NCBI RefSeq assembly: GCF_007679035.1
Contig: NZ_VEFR01000003.1
Span: 62,001-126,000, forward strand
DNA: 64,000 bases
Direction of reading: 5' to 3'
Origin: Agrococcus jejuensis
Lineage (GTDB): Bacteria > Actinomycetota > Actinomycetes > Actinomycetales > Microbacteriaceae
A program made the translations under genes and the position numbers. Positions 9,134 through 16,174 of the stretch are shown one piece after another (position 1 is the stretch's first letter; each line of letters starts with the position of its first letter). The notes beneath the pieces are model-generated. The model did not search any database. It saw only the letters and a program-made list of their open reading frames with translations, and was not told where the DNA came from.

Positions 9134-9187
9134 GAGTTGAGGACTTCGGCCCGAATCGACATCGCATCGGGCCGCTCCCCTCAACTC
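9134..9187. repeat. Two-tier perfect inverted repeat between recQ and the S4-domain gene
   Basis: GAGTTGAGG (9134-9142) pairs with CCTCAACTC (9179-9187). After a symmetric 4 x 4 internal loop, CGGCCCGA (9147-9154) pairs with TCGGGCCG (9167-9174), leaving a 12-nt loop. No T tract follows. It begins 3 nt after the recQ stop and ends 12 nt before the next start, so it could be an intrinsic-type terminator, an RNA processing site or a dispersed palindromic repeat. Confidence 0.75.
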
Positions 9188-9199
9188 CATGGAGCGTGG

Positions 9200-9574
9200 A
9201 TGGCGGACTCGCTGCGCGTCGACGTCTGGGTGTGGGCCGTGCGCTGCACCAAGACGCGGTCGGCCGCGACCGCTGCGTGCCGAGCGGGTCACGTGCGCGT
9301 GAACGGGCAGCCGGCGAAGGCGGCGCAGGCGCTCAAGGTCGGCGACGAGGTGCGCGTGCGCCTGCACGGCTTCGACCGCATCCTCATGGTGCGCGAGCTG
9401 CTCGCGAAGCGCGTGGGTGCCGAGCTCGCCGCGAAGGCCTACGAGGATCGCACGCCGGCGCGGCCGACGCCGATGGAGGCGCAGCTGGTGCCGATCCGCG
9501 ACCGCGGCGCCGGGCGGCCGACGAAGCGCGACCGTCGCGAGCTCGATCGCCTGCGCGGGCGCGACCCGCACTGA
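9200..9574 (+). CDS. S4-domain RNA-binding protein (Hsp15-like)
   Basis: A 124-residue basic protein. The S4 RNA-binding fold occupies about residues 4-65 (CRAGHVRVNGQPAK, then VGDEVRVRL), as in Hsp15/HslR, which in E. coli binds stalled 50S subunits carrying nascent chains. The C-terminal tail is rich in Arg, Pro and Asp (GAGRPTKRDRRELDRLRG), common in actinobacterial members. I start at ATG 9200, with GGAG 5 nt upstream and the S4 domain beginning immediately. A heat-shock or ribosome-rescue role is inferred from the family only. Confidence 0.85.
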   Translation: MADSLRVDVWVWAVRCTKTRSAATAACRAGHVRVNGQPAKAAQALKVGDEVRVRLHGFDRILMVRELLAKRVGAELAAKAYEDRTPARPTPMEAQLVPIRDRGAGRPTKRDRRELDRLRGRDPH

Positions 9575-9616
9575 TCGGCGCGGACGCACGGCAGTGCGGG
9601 CGCCGACGCCGAGCGC

Positions 9617-9796
9617 CTACGAGGCCGCGAGCCCTGCGCCGGTGATGGCCGCGGGCAGCAGCACCGCGAGGCCCAGCACGACGCCGACGAGGCCGAGCGC
9701 GACGACGCGTCCCTGGCGTCGCCGGGCGCCCACGATGGCGACGGCCGCGCCGAGCAGCAGCACGACGGCGCCCAGCGCGACGGCGACGAGGATCAT
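9617..9796 (-). CDS. Small membrane protein, 59 residues
   Basis: A short gene on the minus strand, convergent with the S4-domain gene. The translation starts MILVAVALGAVVLLLGAAV and has two hydrophobic helices (about residues 1-21 and 32-56) separated by a basic hairpin GARRRQGR, giving a positive-inside two-helix topology. The start is supported by TACCGT 6 nt upstream of the ATG (ACGGTA on the plus strand, 9803-9808), the same leaderless signature as neighbouring genes. No family is recognised. Codon use is GC-ending throughout. Confidence 0.7.
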   Translation of the reverse strand: MILVAVALGAVVLLLGAAVAIVGARRRQGRVVALGLVGVVLGLAVLLPAAITGAGLAAS

Positions 9797-9843
9797 GCCG
9801 CCACGGTACCGGCCCCGCGACGGGGCAGGGCTAGCATCGCCAC

Positions 9844-11010
9844 ATGCCGGAAGCCTCGGAGTCCGCCGATGCGGTCGTCAACCACCTCGGTCGACGACTG
9901 CACGTCGACCCGGCCGACGCGCGCGGCGCCGAGCTGCGGGCGCGCTCGGGCGACGTCAACGAGGGCTCGATGCGGCTGTGGCGGGCGCTCGTCGCCGCTC
10001 GCTCGTGGGACGTCGTCTTCGACGTCGGCGTGAACTACGGCGAGATGCTGCTGGGCGTCGACCTGTCGTCGGTGCCGATCGTCGCAGGCTTCGAGCCCAA
10101 CCCGCGCGTGCTGCCGTACCTGCGCCGGTCGATCGCCGAGGCCGGTCTCGACCATCCCGTGCATCCGCTCGCGATGTCCGACGAGGACGGCGCGACGCTC
10201 GTCTTCGCCATCGACACCGAGTGGTCGGGCACGTCGGGGCTCGTGGGTCAGCGCCGCGACGGCGCCGAGCACCGGGTCGAGGAGGTGGAGGTGCGCGCGA
10301 CGACGATCGATGCGCAGCTCGCCGCGCACGGGGCCGCCGCCGACGCGCACGTGCTCGTGAAGGTCGACGTCGAGGGTGCGGAGGCGTCGGTGCTCGCGGG
10401 CGCAGCATCGCTGCTCGCCCGCGACGGCTGGGCGATCATGCTCGAGACCGTCCACATGTCGATCGACGAGCAGGTCGCGCTGCTCGCCCGGTTCGACGTC
10501 GCAGCCCTCGACCTCGCCACGGACGCCCTCGTGGCCGTGCCGGCCATGTCGGCCGACGAGCTCGAGGCGCTGCTGGCGACGGGGTGGCTGCATGCGCAGG
10601 ATCTCGCGCTGGTCGGCGTCGGCTTCGGGCCGCTGCCGTCGGCCGTCGACCTCGTCGCCCGTCGCGAGGCGGTCGTCGGGCATGTACGCAGTCGAGCCGC
10701 CGAGCTCTCGGCGGTCGAGCAGGCGCTGCACGTCAACGCAGGGTTCGCAGCCGAGCATGCGACGTGGATGCGCGACCAGCTCGCGCGCCTCGAGGAGCAG
10801 CTGGGGCACGTCGGCGATCACCGCGACGCGCTCGCCGCCGACCGCGACCATCACGCGGCGCTCGCGGAGGATGCGCTCGCCGCTCACGATGGGCTCGTGG
10901 CCGACCGCGACGCGGCGGTCGCGGAGCGCGACGCGATGCGCGCGAGCAGCTCGTGGCGCGTCACGCGGCCGCTGCGCGCCCTGGCGGGGCGCGTGCGCCG
11001 TCGTCGCTGA
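9844..11010 (+). CDS. FkbM-family SAM-dependent methyltransferase with C-terminal coiled coil
   Basis: A 388-residue protein. The Rossmann methyltransferase part contains VFDVGVNYGEML (SAM motif I) near residue 60 and VKVDVEGAEASVL near residue 175, both hallmarks of FkbM enzymes that O-methylate sugars or lipids. The C-terminal 100 residues are a heptad-rich coiled coil (repeats of ADRD and AERDAM) ending in SSWRVTRPLRAL, a tail common to glycan-assembly enzymes. TAGCAT (9832-9837) lies 6 nt before the ATG. No polysaccharide cluster is adjacent, so the acceptor is unknown. Confidence 0.82.
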   Translation: MPEASESADAVVNHLGRRLHVDPADARGAELRARSGDVNEGSMRLWRALVAARSWDVVFDVGVNYGEMLLGVDLSSVPIVAGFEPNPRVLPYLRRSIAEAGLDHPVHPLAMSDEDGATLVFAIDTEWSGTSGLVGQRRDGAEHRVEEVEVRATTIDAQLAAHGAAADAHVLVKVDVEGAEASVLAGAASLLARDGWAIMLETVHMSIDEQVALLARFDVAALDLATDALVAVPAMSADELEALLATGWLHAQDLALVGVGFGPLPSAVDLVARREAVVGHVRSRAAELSAVEQALHVNAGFAAEHATWMRDQLARLEEQLGHVGDHRDALAADRDHHAALAEDALAAHDGLVADRDAAVAERDAMRASSSWRVTRPLRALAGRVRRRR

Positions 11011-11085
11011 GCGACGCGCCCGGCCTCGCGACCGATACGACCGCAACGCGCGGCGCGTGCACGCATCTCGATAGGCTCGAGCATC

Positions 11086-11937
11086 GTGAGCCGACGCCCT
11101 GTCTCCCCCCAGATCGCCCGTTCCTGGCTGCTCGTGCCGGCATCCCACCCCGAGCTCTTCGAGATCGCGCAGGCGTCCGACGCCGACGCGATCATCATCG
11201 ACATGGAAGACGCCGTCGCCGCCAACGACAAGAAGCAGGCGCGCAAGGACACGCTCGCGTGGCTGAACTCGGGCCACCGCGCCTGGGTGCGCATCAACGA
11301 CGCGTCGAGCGACTTCTGGAGCGACGACTGCGCCGCGCTCAAGAAGGCGGAGGGCCTCGAGGGCGTCATGCTCGCGAAGTCGGAGTCGTCGAGCCACATC
11401 GACGACACGGCGGATCGCCTGCCCGACGGCGTGCGCATCCTCGCCCTCGTCGAGACCGCGCGCGGCGTGCAGCAGGTCGAGCGCATCGCGAACGCGCCGT
11501 CGACGTTCCGCATCGCGTTCGGCACCGGCGACTTCAAGCGCGACACCGCGACGGGCGAGGACCCGCTCGCGCTCGCCTACGCGCGCTCGCAGCTCGTCAT
11601 CGCCTCGCGTGCCGCGCGCCTGCCCGCGCCGATCGACGGCCCCACGCTCGACCTCGCGAAGCTGCCGGCCGGCACGGCGCACGCCAAGGAGATGGGCATG
11701 TCGGGCAAGCTCTGCCTCACGCACGCGCACGCCGCGACCATCAACGAGGGCCTGAGCCCCAGCGAGGACGACATCGCGTGGGCGCATGGCTTCATCACCG
11801 CCTTCGAGGCCTCGGGCGGCAAGATCACCGACGGCTCCGACCTGCCGCGCCTCGCCCGCGCGCAGAAGATCGTGCAGCAGGCCGAGGACTTCGGCATCGA
11901 GGTCGCCGCGGCCGAGGTGTCGCACTCGGGCTACTGA
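11086..11937 (+). CDS. CitE-like CoA ester lyase (HpcH/HpaI aldolase family)
   Basis: A 283-residue TIM-barrel protein of the citrate-lyase-beta/malyl-CoA lyase family. Visible features are LLVPASHPELFE at the N-terminus, IIIDMEDAVA (metal-binding acidic loop), the conserved Arg in AWVRIND, and VETARGVQQVE. Such proteins cleave or hydrolyse 3-hydroxyacyl-CoA compounds such as malyl-CoA or citramalyl-CoA. No CitF/CitD partners are nearby, so it is a stand-alone enzyme. The GTG start is preceded by TAGGCT (11072-11077) at 8 nt. A 12-bp terminator hairpin follows. Confidence 0.82.
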   Translation: MSRRPVSPQIARSWLLVPASHPELFEIAQASDADAIIIDMEDAVAANDKKQARKDTLAWLNSGHRAWVRINDASSDFWSDDCAALKKAEGLEGVMLAKSESSSHIDDTADRLPDGVRILALVETARGVQQVERIANAPSTFRIAFGTGDFKRDTATGEDPLALAYARSQLVIASRAARLPAPIDGPTLDLAKLPAGTAHAKEMGMSGKLCLTHAHAATINEGLSPSEDDIAWAHGFITAFEASGGKITDGSDLPRLARAQKIVQQAEDFGIEVAAAEVSHSGY

Positions 11938-11948
11938 GCCGCTGACGA

Positions 11949-11984
11949 CGAGAGGCCCGCCGCCGGATGGCAGCGGGCCTCTCG
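11949..11984. terminator. Bidirectional terminator hairpin
   Basis: CGAGAGGCCCGC (11949-11960) pairs perfectly with GCGGGCCTCTCG (11973-11984) around a 12-nt loop. It lies between the convergent CitE-like and TetR genes. Confidence 0.8.
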
Positions 11985-11995
11985 CGCGTTCGAGG

Positions 11996-12799
11996 TCAGG
12001 CGTCGGGTGCGACCGGCTCCGGCGCCGACGCGTCGTCGACGAATGCGACGATCGCCTGGTACGTGAGCCACGCCACGAGGTGCCAGCTGGTCATCGTGCC
12101 GTCGAGGGCGGGGCCGTCGACGCGCATGTCGGCGAAGGACGGGTCGACCCGCACCCGGTTGGCGTAGCCGCTCACCACGATGTGCGTCGCGACGGCGACG
12201 GTGCGCGCGGTGGCGGGGGCGATGAAGCGCTGGCCGAGCATGCCGAGCGCGCCCTGGTAGAAGCCGGCGTTGGTGTCGATGAAGTGCTGCTCGACCTGGC
12301 GCGCCGTCGCCTCGAGTGCCGCTGCGTTCGCGGGGTCGCCGGGGCTGGCCGCGGCGGCGTAGAGCGCCTCGTACGAGTGCCACTGCGGCGAGGCGAGCAG
12401 GTCGCGGAAGTTGCGCTCGGCGGCGACGCGGATGATGTCGCGCATGACCGCGTGGCGGCCCTCGACGGTCTCGAGCAGCGCTGCGTGCTCGCGCAGACCC
12501 GCCGTGATGGAGTCGGTCGTGCCCGGCGAGAAGCCGAGGCCGTACTGCGGCCGGCGGAAGATCTCGGCGATGAGGTCGACGACGTACGACTCGTGCGACC
12601 CCCACTGCCGGTACGCGCTCGCGCGCGAGACCCCGGCCTCGGCGATGATCTCCTCGAGCGGCAGGTGGCCGAACCCGACGGTCAGCCCCGATCGCTCGAC
12701 GAGTGCGACTCCGGCGTCGAGCATCTGCTGGCGCGCGATCTTCGCGGGGATGCGCGGCTTGCGCCGACGCGCGGGCACGCCCGCCTCACCTTCAGGCAT
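11996..12799 (-). CDS. TetR-family transcriptional regulator
   Basis: A 267-residue regulator. The N-terminal helix-turn-helix (about residues 22-70) contains LEEIIAEAGVSRASAYRQWGS, of TetR type; the rest is a helical ligand domain somewhat longer than the usual 200 residues. The ATG has TAGCCT 6 nt upstream (AGGCTA, 12806-12811 on the plus strand), so it is probably leaderless. It lies downstream of a 14-TM exporter on the same strand, separated by a strong terminator, and may regulate that exporter and itself. A nested inverted repeat upstream (12829-12877) is the likely autoregulatory site. Confidence 0.87.
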   Translation of the reverse strand: MPEGEAGVPARRRKPRIPAKIARQQMLDAGVALVERSGLTVGFGHLPLEEIIAEAGVSRASAYRQWGSHESYVVDLIAEIFRRPQYGLGFSPGTTDSITAGLREHAALLETVEGRHAVMRDIIRVAAERNFRDLLASPQWHSYEALYAAAASPGDPANAAALEATARQVEQHFIDTNAGFYQGALGMLGQRFIAPATARTVAVATHIVVSGYANRVRVDPSFADMRVDGPALDGTMTSWHLVAWLTYQAIVAFVDDASAPEPVAPDA

Positions 12800-12828
12800 G
12801 CGTTCAGGCTACTCTCCAGCGACATGGA

Positions 12829-12877
12829 GGTGAGGATTCTGCACGGACTCGTCACCCGTGCACTATGATTCCTCACC
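12829..12877. promoter_or_regulatory. Nested inverted repeat upstream of tetR, putative operator
   Basis: GGTGAGGA (12829-12836) is the perfect inverse of TCCTCACC (12870-12877). Inside, GCACGG (12841-12846) is the inverse of CCGTGC (12856-12861). It lies just upstream of the leaderless -10 of the tetR gene, where an autorepressor could block RNA polymerase. Confidence 0.45.
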
Positions 12878-12903
12878 CGCCGTCGCCGCCCGAGCAGATG
12901 CAG

Positions 12904-12935
12904 AGGGGCGGATGCGGTCTCCCGCATCCGCCCCT
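12904..12935 (-). terminator. Terminator of the MFS exporter gene
   Basis: AGGGGCGGATGCGG (12904-12917) pairs perfectly with CCGCATCCGCCCCT (12922-12935) around a 4-nt loop. It starts 14 nt past the exporter stop codon, and both arms contain the GGATGC/GCATCC hexamer. Confidence 0.85.
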
Positions 12936-12948
12936 GGGCATCGTCCGC

Positions 12949-14757
12949 CTACTCCTCGCGGCGCGCGTGCGCTCCCGGACCAGTGCCCGTGCGGGCGTCG
13001 TCGTCGCGGTCCGGCGCCGCCACGACGGGCACGCCGATCGAGCCGGTCGCGGTCTGCTCGGCAGCCAGCTGGTCGAGCTCGGCCCTCTCGGCGAGCGCCT
13101 CCTCCATCGCCGAGCGCTGGCGCAGCGGCGGGGTGCGGAAGAAGAGCGTGAGCACGAAGGCCACGAGCACGACGGCCATGCCGACGAGGAACACCGTCGA
13201 GGTCGCCGTGGCGAAGCCGTCGAGGAACGGGGCCGTCAGGCGAGGGTCGGCGCCGTTCAGGAACGACGAGTCGTCGCTGAAGGCGCTGCCGATCGCCGAG
13301 GGGTCCTGCAGCAGGGCGATGATGCGCTGGTTCGCCGGGTCGGCGAGCACCGTCGGATCCTGCAGCGCCGCCTGCATGCTCGCGAGCAGATCGGAGCGCT
13401 GGAACGACGCGGCCATCGTGTCGACGACCCGCGAGAACAGCACCGAGAACACGACGGCGACGCCGAGGGTGCCTCCAAGCTGCCGGAAGAACGTCGCACC
13501 TGCCGTCGCGACGCCCATGTCCTTGGGCTGCACCGAGTTCTGCGAGGCGATGGTCAGGGTCTGCATGAGCTGGCCGAGGCCGAGGCCGAGCACGAGCTGG
13601 CCGGCGAGCAGCATCCACAGCGGGCTGTCGTACTGCTGGAGCGACAGGATGAGGTAGCCGAGCGCCATGAGCGCGGTGCCCACGATGGGGAAGATGCGGT
13701 AGCGGCCGGTGCGGGCGATGATCTGGCCCGAGCCGATCGACGCGATCATGAGGCCGAGGATCATCGGCAGCGTGGAGAGGCCCGCCTCGGTCGGCGTCAT
13801 GCCGTGCACGATCTGCAGCACGAGCGGGATCACCATCATGCCCGCGAACATGCCGAAGCCGACCAGCACGCCGATGAGGGTCGCCATCGAGAACGTGGCC
13901 GAGCGGAACAGCGACAGCGGGATGAGCGCGTCGTCGCCCATGCGCGACTCGATGACGATGAACAGCACGATGCCGACGACGCCCGTGACGTAGCAGGCGA
14001 TCGCCAGGGCGGAGCCCCAGCCCCACGTGCGTCCCTGCTCGGCGACGAGCAGCAGCGGCACGACGCCCATCACGAGCGCGGCGGCGCCCCACCAGTCGAT
14101 GCGCACGCGTCGGTGCAGCACCGGGATGTGCAGGAAGCGGAAGACCATGAAGAGCGCGGCGATGCCGATCGGCACGTTGAAGAGGAACACCCAGCGCCAG
14201 CCCTCGATGCCCGCGAGCGTGTCGGCGCCGGCGAACAGGCCGCCGACGAGCGGCCCGAGGAGGCTCGAGACGCCGAACACGGCAAGGAAGTAGCCCTGGT
14301 ACTTGGCTCGCTCGCGCGGAGCGAGGATGTCGCCCATGATCGTCAGCGGCAGCGACATGAGGCCACCGGCGCCGAGGCCCTGGAGGGCGCGGAATCCGGC
14401 GAGCTGGATCATGTCCTGCGCGAAGGACGATGCGACGGATCCGACGAGGAACAGCACGATCGCGATGAGGAACAGCGGGCGGCGGCCGAAGAGGTCGGAG
14501 AGCTTGCCGTAGATGGGCGTCATCACCGTGGAGACGATGAGGAACGCGGTCGTGACCCACGCCTGCAGGCTGAGGCCGTGCAGGTCGTCGGCGATCGTGC
14601 GCATGGCGGTGCCGACGACCGTCTGCGAGAGCGACGAGAGGAACATCGCGGCCATGAGGCCGAGGATGACGAGGTTGATCTCGCGGCGGGTCATGCCGCC
14701 GGCTTCGGCGATCGCAGCGGCCTTGGCCTGGGAGGCCGAGGGGCGAGAAGAGGACAT
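12949..14757 (-). CDS. MFS drug:H+ antiporter, DHA2 (EmrB/QacA) family
   Basis: A 602-residue proton-coupled exporter with about 14 hydrophobic segments. MFS motif A appears as GKLSDLFGRRPLF (about residue 85) and the antiporter motif C region near VFGVSSLLGPLVGG. A roughly 90-residue extracellular stretch between the last two helix pairs (about 455-520) carries Asp- and Gln-rich sequence, and the C-terminal tail is charged and cytoplasmic. Family members expel hydrophobic drugs, dyes and biocides. An AT-rich promoter with an embedded palindrome lies upstream (14820-14848), and a TetR regulator is encoded just downstream. The substrate is unknown. Confidence 0.92.
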   Translation of the reverse strand: MSSSRPSASQAKAAAIAEAGGMTRREINLVILGLMAAMFLSSLSQTVVGTAMRTIADDLHGLSLQAWVTTAFLIVSTVMTPIYGKLSDLFGRRPLFLIAIVLFLVGSVASSFAQDMIQLAGFRALQGLGAGGLMSLPLTIMGDILAPRERAKYQGYFLAVFGVSSLLGPLVGGLFAGADTLAGIEGWRWVFLFNVPIGIAALFMVFRFLHIPVLHRRVRIDWWGAAALVMGVVPLLLVAEQGRTWGWGSALAIACYVTGVVGIVLFIVIESRMGDDALIPLSLFRSATFSMATLIGVLVGFGMFAGMMVIPLVLQIVHGMTPTEAGLSTLPMILGLMIASIGSGQIIARTGRYRIFPIVGTALMALGYLILSLQQYDSPLWMLLAGQLVLGLGLGQLMQTLTIASQNSVQPKDMGVATAGATFFRQLGGTLGVAVVFSVLFSRVVDTMAASFQRSDLLASMQAALQDPTVLADPANQRIIALLQDPSAIGSAFSDDSSFLNGADPRLTAPFLDGFATATSTVFLVGMAVVLVAFVLTLFFRTPPLRQRSAMEEALAERAELDQLAAEQTATGSIGVPVVAAPDRDDDARTGTGPGAHARREE

Positions 14758-14819
14758 GGTGCTCCAACGAACGAGTGATGGTGGTGCGGCCGGTCTCGAC
14801 GCTGCGACGGCAAGGATCG

Positions 14820-14848
14820 ATTATTGCAGAGACTGCAACTTTTGTCGA
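14820..14848 (-). promoter_or_regulatory. Exporter promoter with embedded operator
   Basis: On the minus strand TCGACA (-35; 14848-14843), a 17-bp spacer and AATAAT (-10; 14825-14820) form a near-consensus promoter. The perfect palindrome TTGCAG-AGA-CTGCAA (14824-14838) fills the spacer and touches the -10, the usual position for a TetR or MarR repressor site. The region is conspicuously AT-rich for this genome. Confidence 0.7.
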
Positions 14849-14863
14849 CCGTAGGGTTGGGCT

Positions 14864-15661
14864 GTGCCCCGCTACTCCCGTCGCGCCGTGCTGACCGCCG
14901 CTGCCGTCCTGGCGCTCTCCGCCTGCGCCGGCGATCCCGAGCCCTCGACGAGCCCATCGCCGAGCGACGATCCGTCGCCGTCGCCGTCGCCGACGCCGAG
15001 CCCGAGCGCGACCCCGTCGGCCACCCCCACCTCCACGCCGGAGCCGACGCCCGAGCCGGCGCCGCTCGAGTGGGACATCGACTCGGGCGGGAGCCTGCAG
15101 GTCATCGTCAACAAGCGACGCCCGCTGAACCCGCCCGACTACGCGCCGCAGCTCGTGGCCGTCTCGATCGCGCAGGACGGCGACGAGCTCGTGCGACCCG
15201 AGGTCGACGCGGCGCTCGTCGCGCTCGACCAGGCGCAGCGCGCGGCGATCGGCGAGGGCGTCTTCGTCTTCTCGTCGTACCGCTCGTACGCCACGCAGAC
15301 CACGATCTACCAGGGCTTCGTCAACCAGTACGGGCAGGCGGAGGCGGACACGACGAGCGCGCGCCCTGGCCACAGCGAGCACCAGACGGGCCTCGCGGTC
15401 GACGTCGTGGGCACGTCGGGCGTCGCACGCCTCAGCGTCGCCTTCGCGAGCACGCCCTCGGGTCAGTGGCTCGCGGCCAACGCGTGGCAGCACGGATTCG
15501 TCGTGCGCTACCCGAACGGGCTCGAGGGCATCACGGGCTACGAGTACGAGCCCTGGCACCTGCGATTCGTCGGCGTCGAGCTGGCGACCGCGATGACGCA
15601 GGCGGGTGCCGCGACGCTCGAGGAGTACCTCGCCCTGCCCGCGGCACCCGACTACGGCTGA
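14864..15661 (+). CDS. M15-family D-alanyl-D-alanine carboxypeptidase, lipoprotein
   Basis: Cell-wall peptidase of 265 residues (VanY/DacB-like) that trims the terminal D-Ala of peptidoglycan stems. The lipobox LSAC (about residues 18-21) is followed by a roughly 45-residue Ser/Pro/Thr linker of SPSP type, then the zinc-peptidase domain with SYRSYATQ, the zinc motif GHSEHQTGLAVD and a third ligand in EPWHLRF. The GTG start has TAGGGT (14852-14857) at 6 nt, indicating leaderless translation. It is divergent from the drug exporter. Surface-anchored by inference. Confidence 0.9.
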   Translation: MPRYSRRAVLTAAAVLALSACAGDPEPSTSPSPSDDPSPSPSPTPSPSATPSATPTSTPEPTPEPAPLEWDIDSGGSLQVIVNKRRPLNPPDYAPQLVAVSIAQDGDELVRPEVDAALVALDQAQRAAIGEGVFVFSSYRSYATQTTIYQGFVNQYGQAEADTTSARPGHSEHQTGLAVDVVGTSGVARLSVAFASTPSGQWLAANAWQHGFVVRYPNGLEGITGYEYEPWHLRFVGVELATAMTQAGAATLEEYLALPAAPDYG

Positions 15662-15704
15662 TCGACCCCGACTCCTCGACGCACGTCGACGGTCGGGTCG
15701 CGCG

Positions 15705-15745
15705 CACCTGCAGGTGAGCGCACGCCCAGGCCGCGCGACTAGCGT
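15705..15745 (+). promoter_or_regulatory. Palindrome and -10 upstream of the Ser/Gly-rich protein
   Basis: CACCTGCAGGTG (15705-15716) is a perfect 12-bp palindrome. TAGCGT (15740-15745) is a plausible -10 about 35 nt before the ATG. The pairing of operator and promoter is inferred from position only. Confidence 0.35.
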
Positions 15746-15778
15746 CGCTCGCATCCGCATCGACGAAGGGGAGTCGCC

Positions 15779-16126
15779 ATGGCGAAGATCAACCGGTCCG
15801 GAGGCGGCCGATCGTCGCGCGGCGGCTCGTTCGGCGGCCGCAGCAGCTCGTTCGGCTCGTTCGGCGGCCGCCGCTCGAGCGGTGGCTCCTTCGGCTCGTC
15901 GTCGCGGGGCTCCGGCGGCTCGTTCGGCTCGTCGTCGAGGCGCTCCGGCGGCTCGAGCGGTGGCGGATGGTCGTGGGGGGCGTCGAGCAGCGGCCGCAGC
16001 TCGTACGACCACGACTCGTCCTCGGGCGGCGGCTACGGCGACGCCGAGAACCCGTTCACGTGGATCGGCGTGGTGGTGCTCGTGATCGTGGGCATCGTCG
16101 CGTTCGCGCTCATGACGATGCAGTAG
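15779..16126 (+). CDS. Ser/Gly-rich membrane-anchored small protein
   Basis: A 115-residue protein of unrecognised family. Residues 6-83 are almost entirely Ser, Gly, Arg and Phe in loose repeats (GGSFG, SSSRGSGGSFG, SSSRRSGG). They are followed by one transmembrane helix (about 94-112, WIGVVVLVIVGIVAFALMTM), so the repeat domain would face one side of the membrane, probably inside given its basic charge and the lack of a signal peptide. The ATG has a good Shine-Dalgarno, AAGGGGAG (15766-15773). It lies among cell-envelope genes. FG/SG repeats resemble flexible, self-associating sequences. Confidence 0.75.
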   Translation: MAKINRSGGGRSSRGGSFGGRSSSFGSFGGRRSSGGSFGSSSRGSGGSFGSSSRRSGGSSGGGWSWGASSSGRSSYDHDSSSGGGYGDAENPFTWIGVVVLVIVGIVAFALMTMQ

Positions 16127-16174
16127 CCGCGACCGCGCAGGATCGCCGCATCCCCCGCATGGCAGGCTGAGCGC

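Noticed and set aside
11086..11937. The beta subunit of citrate lyase
   Set aside because: No citF, citD or accessory genes nearby; stand-alone CitE-like proteins have other activities.
15779..16126. The Ser/Gly-rich protein as a spidroin or adhesin homologue
   Set aside because: The similarity is only low-complexity composition; no signal peptide or sorting motif.
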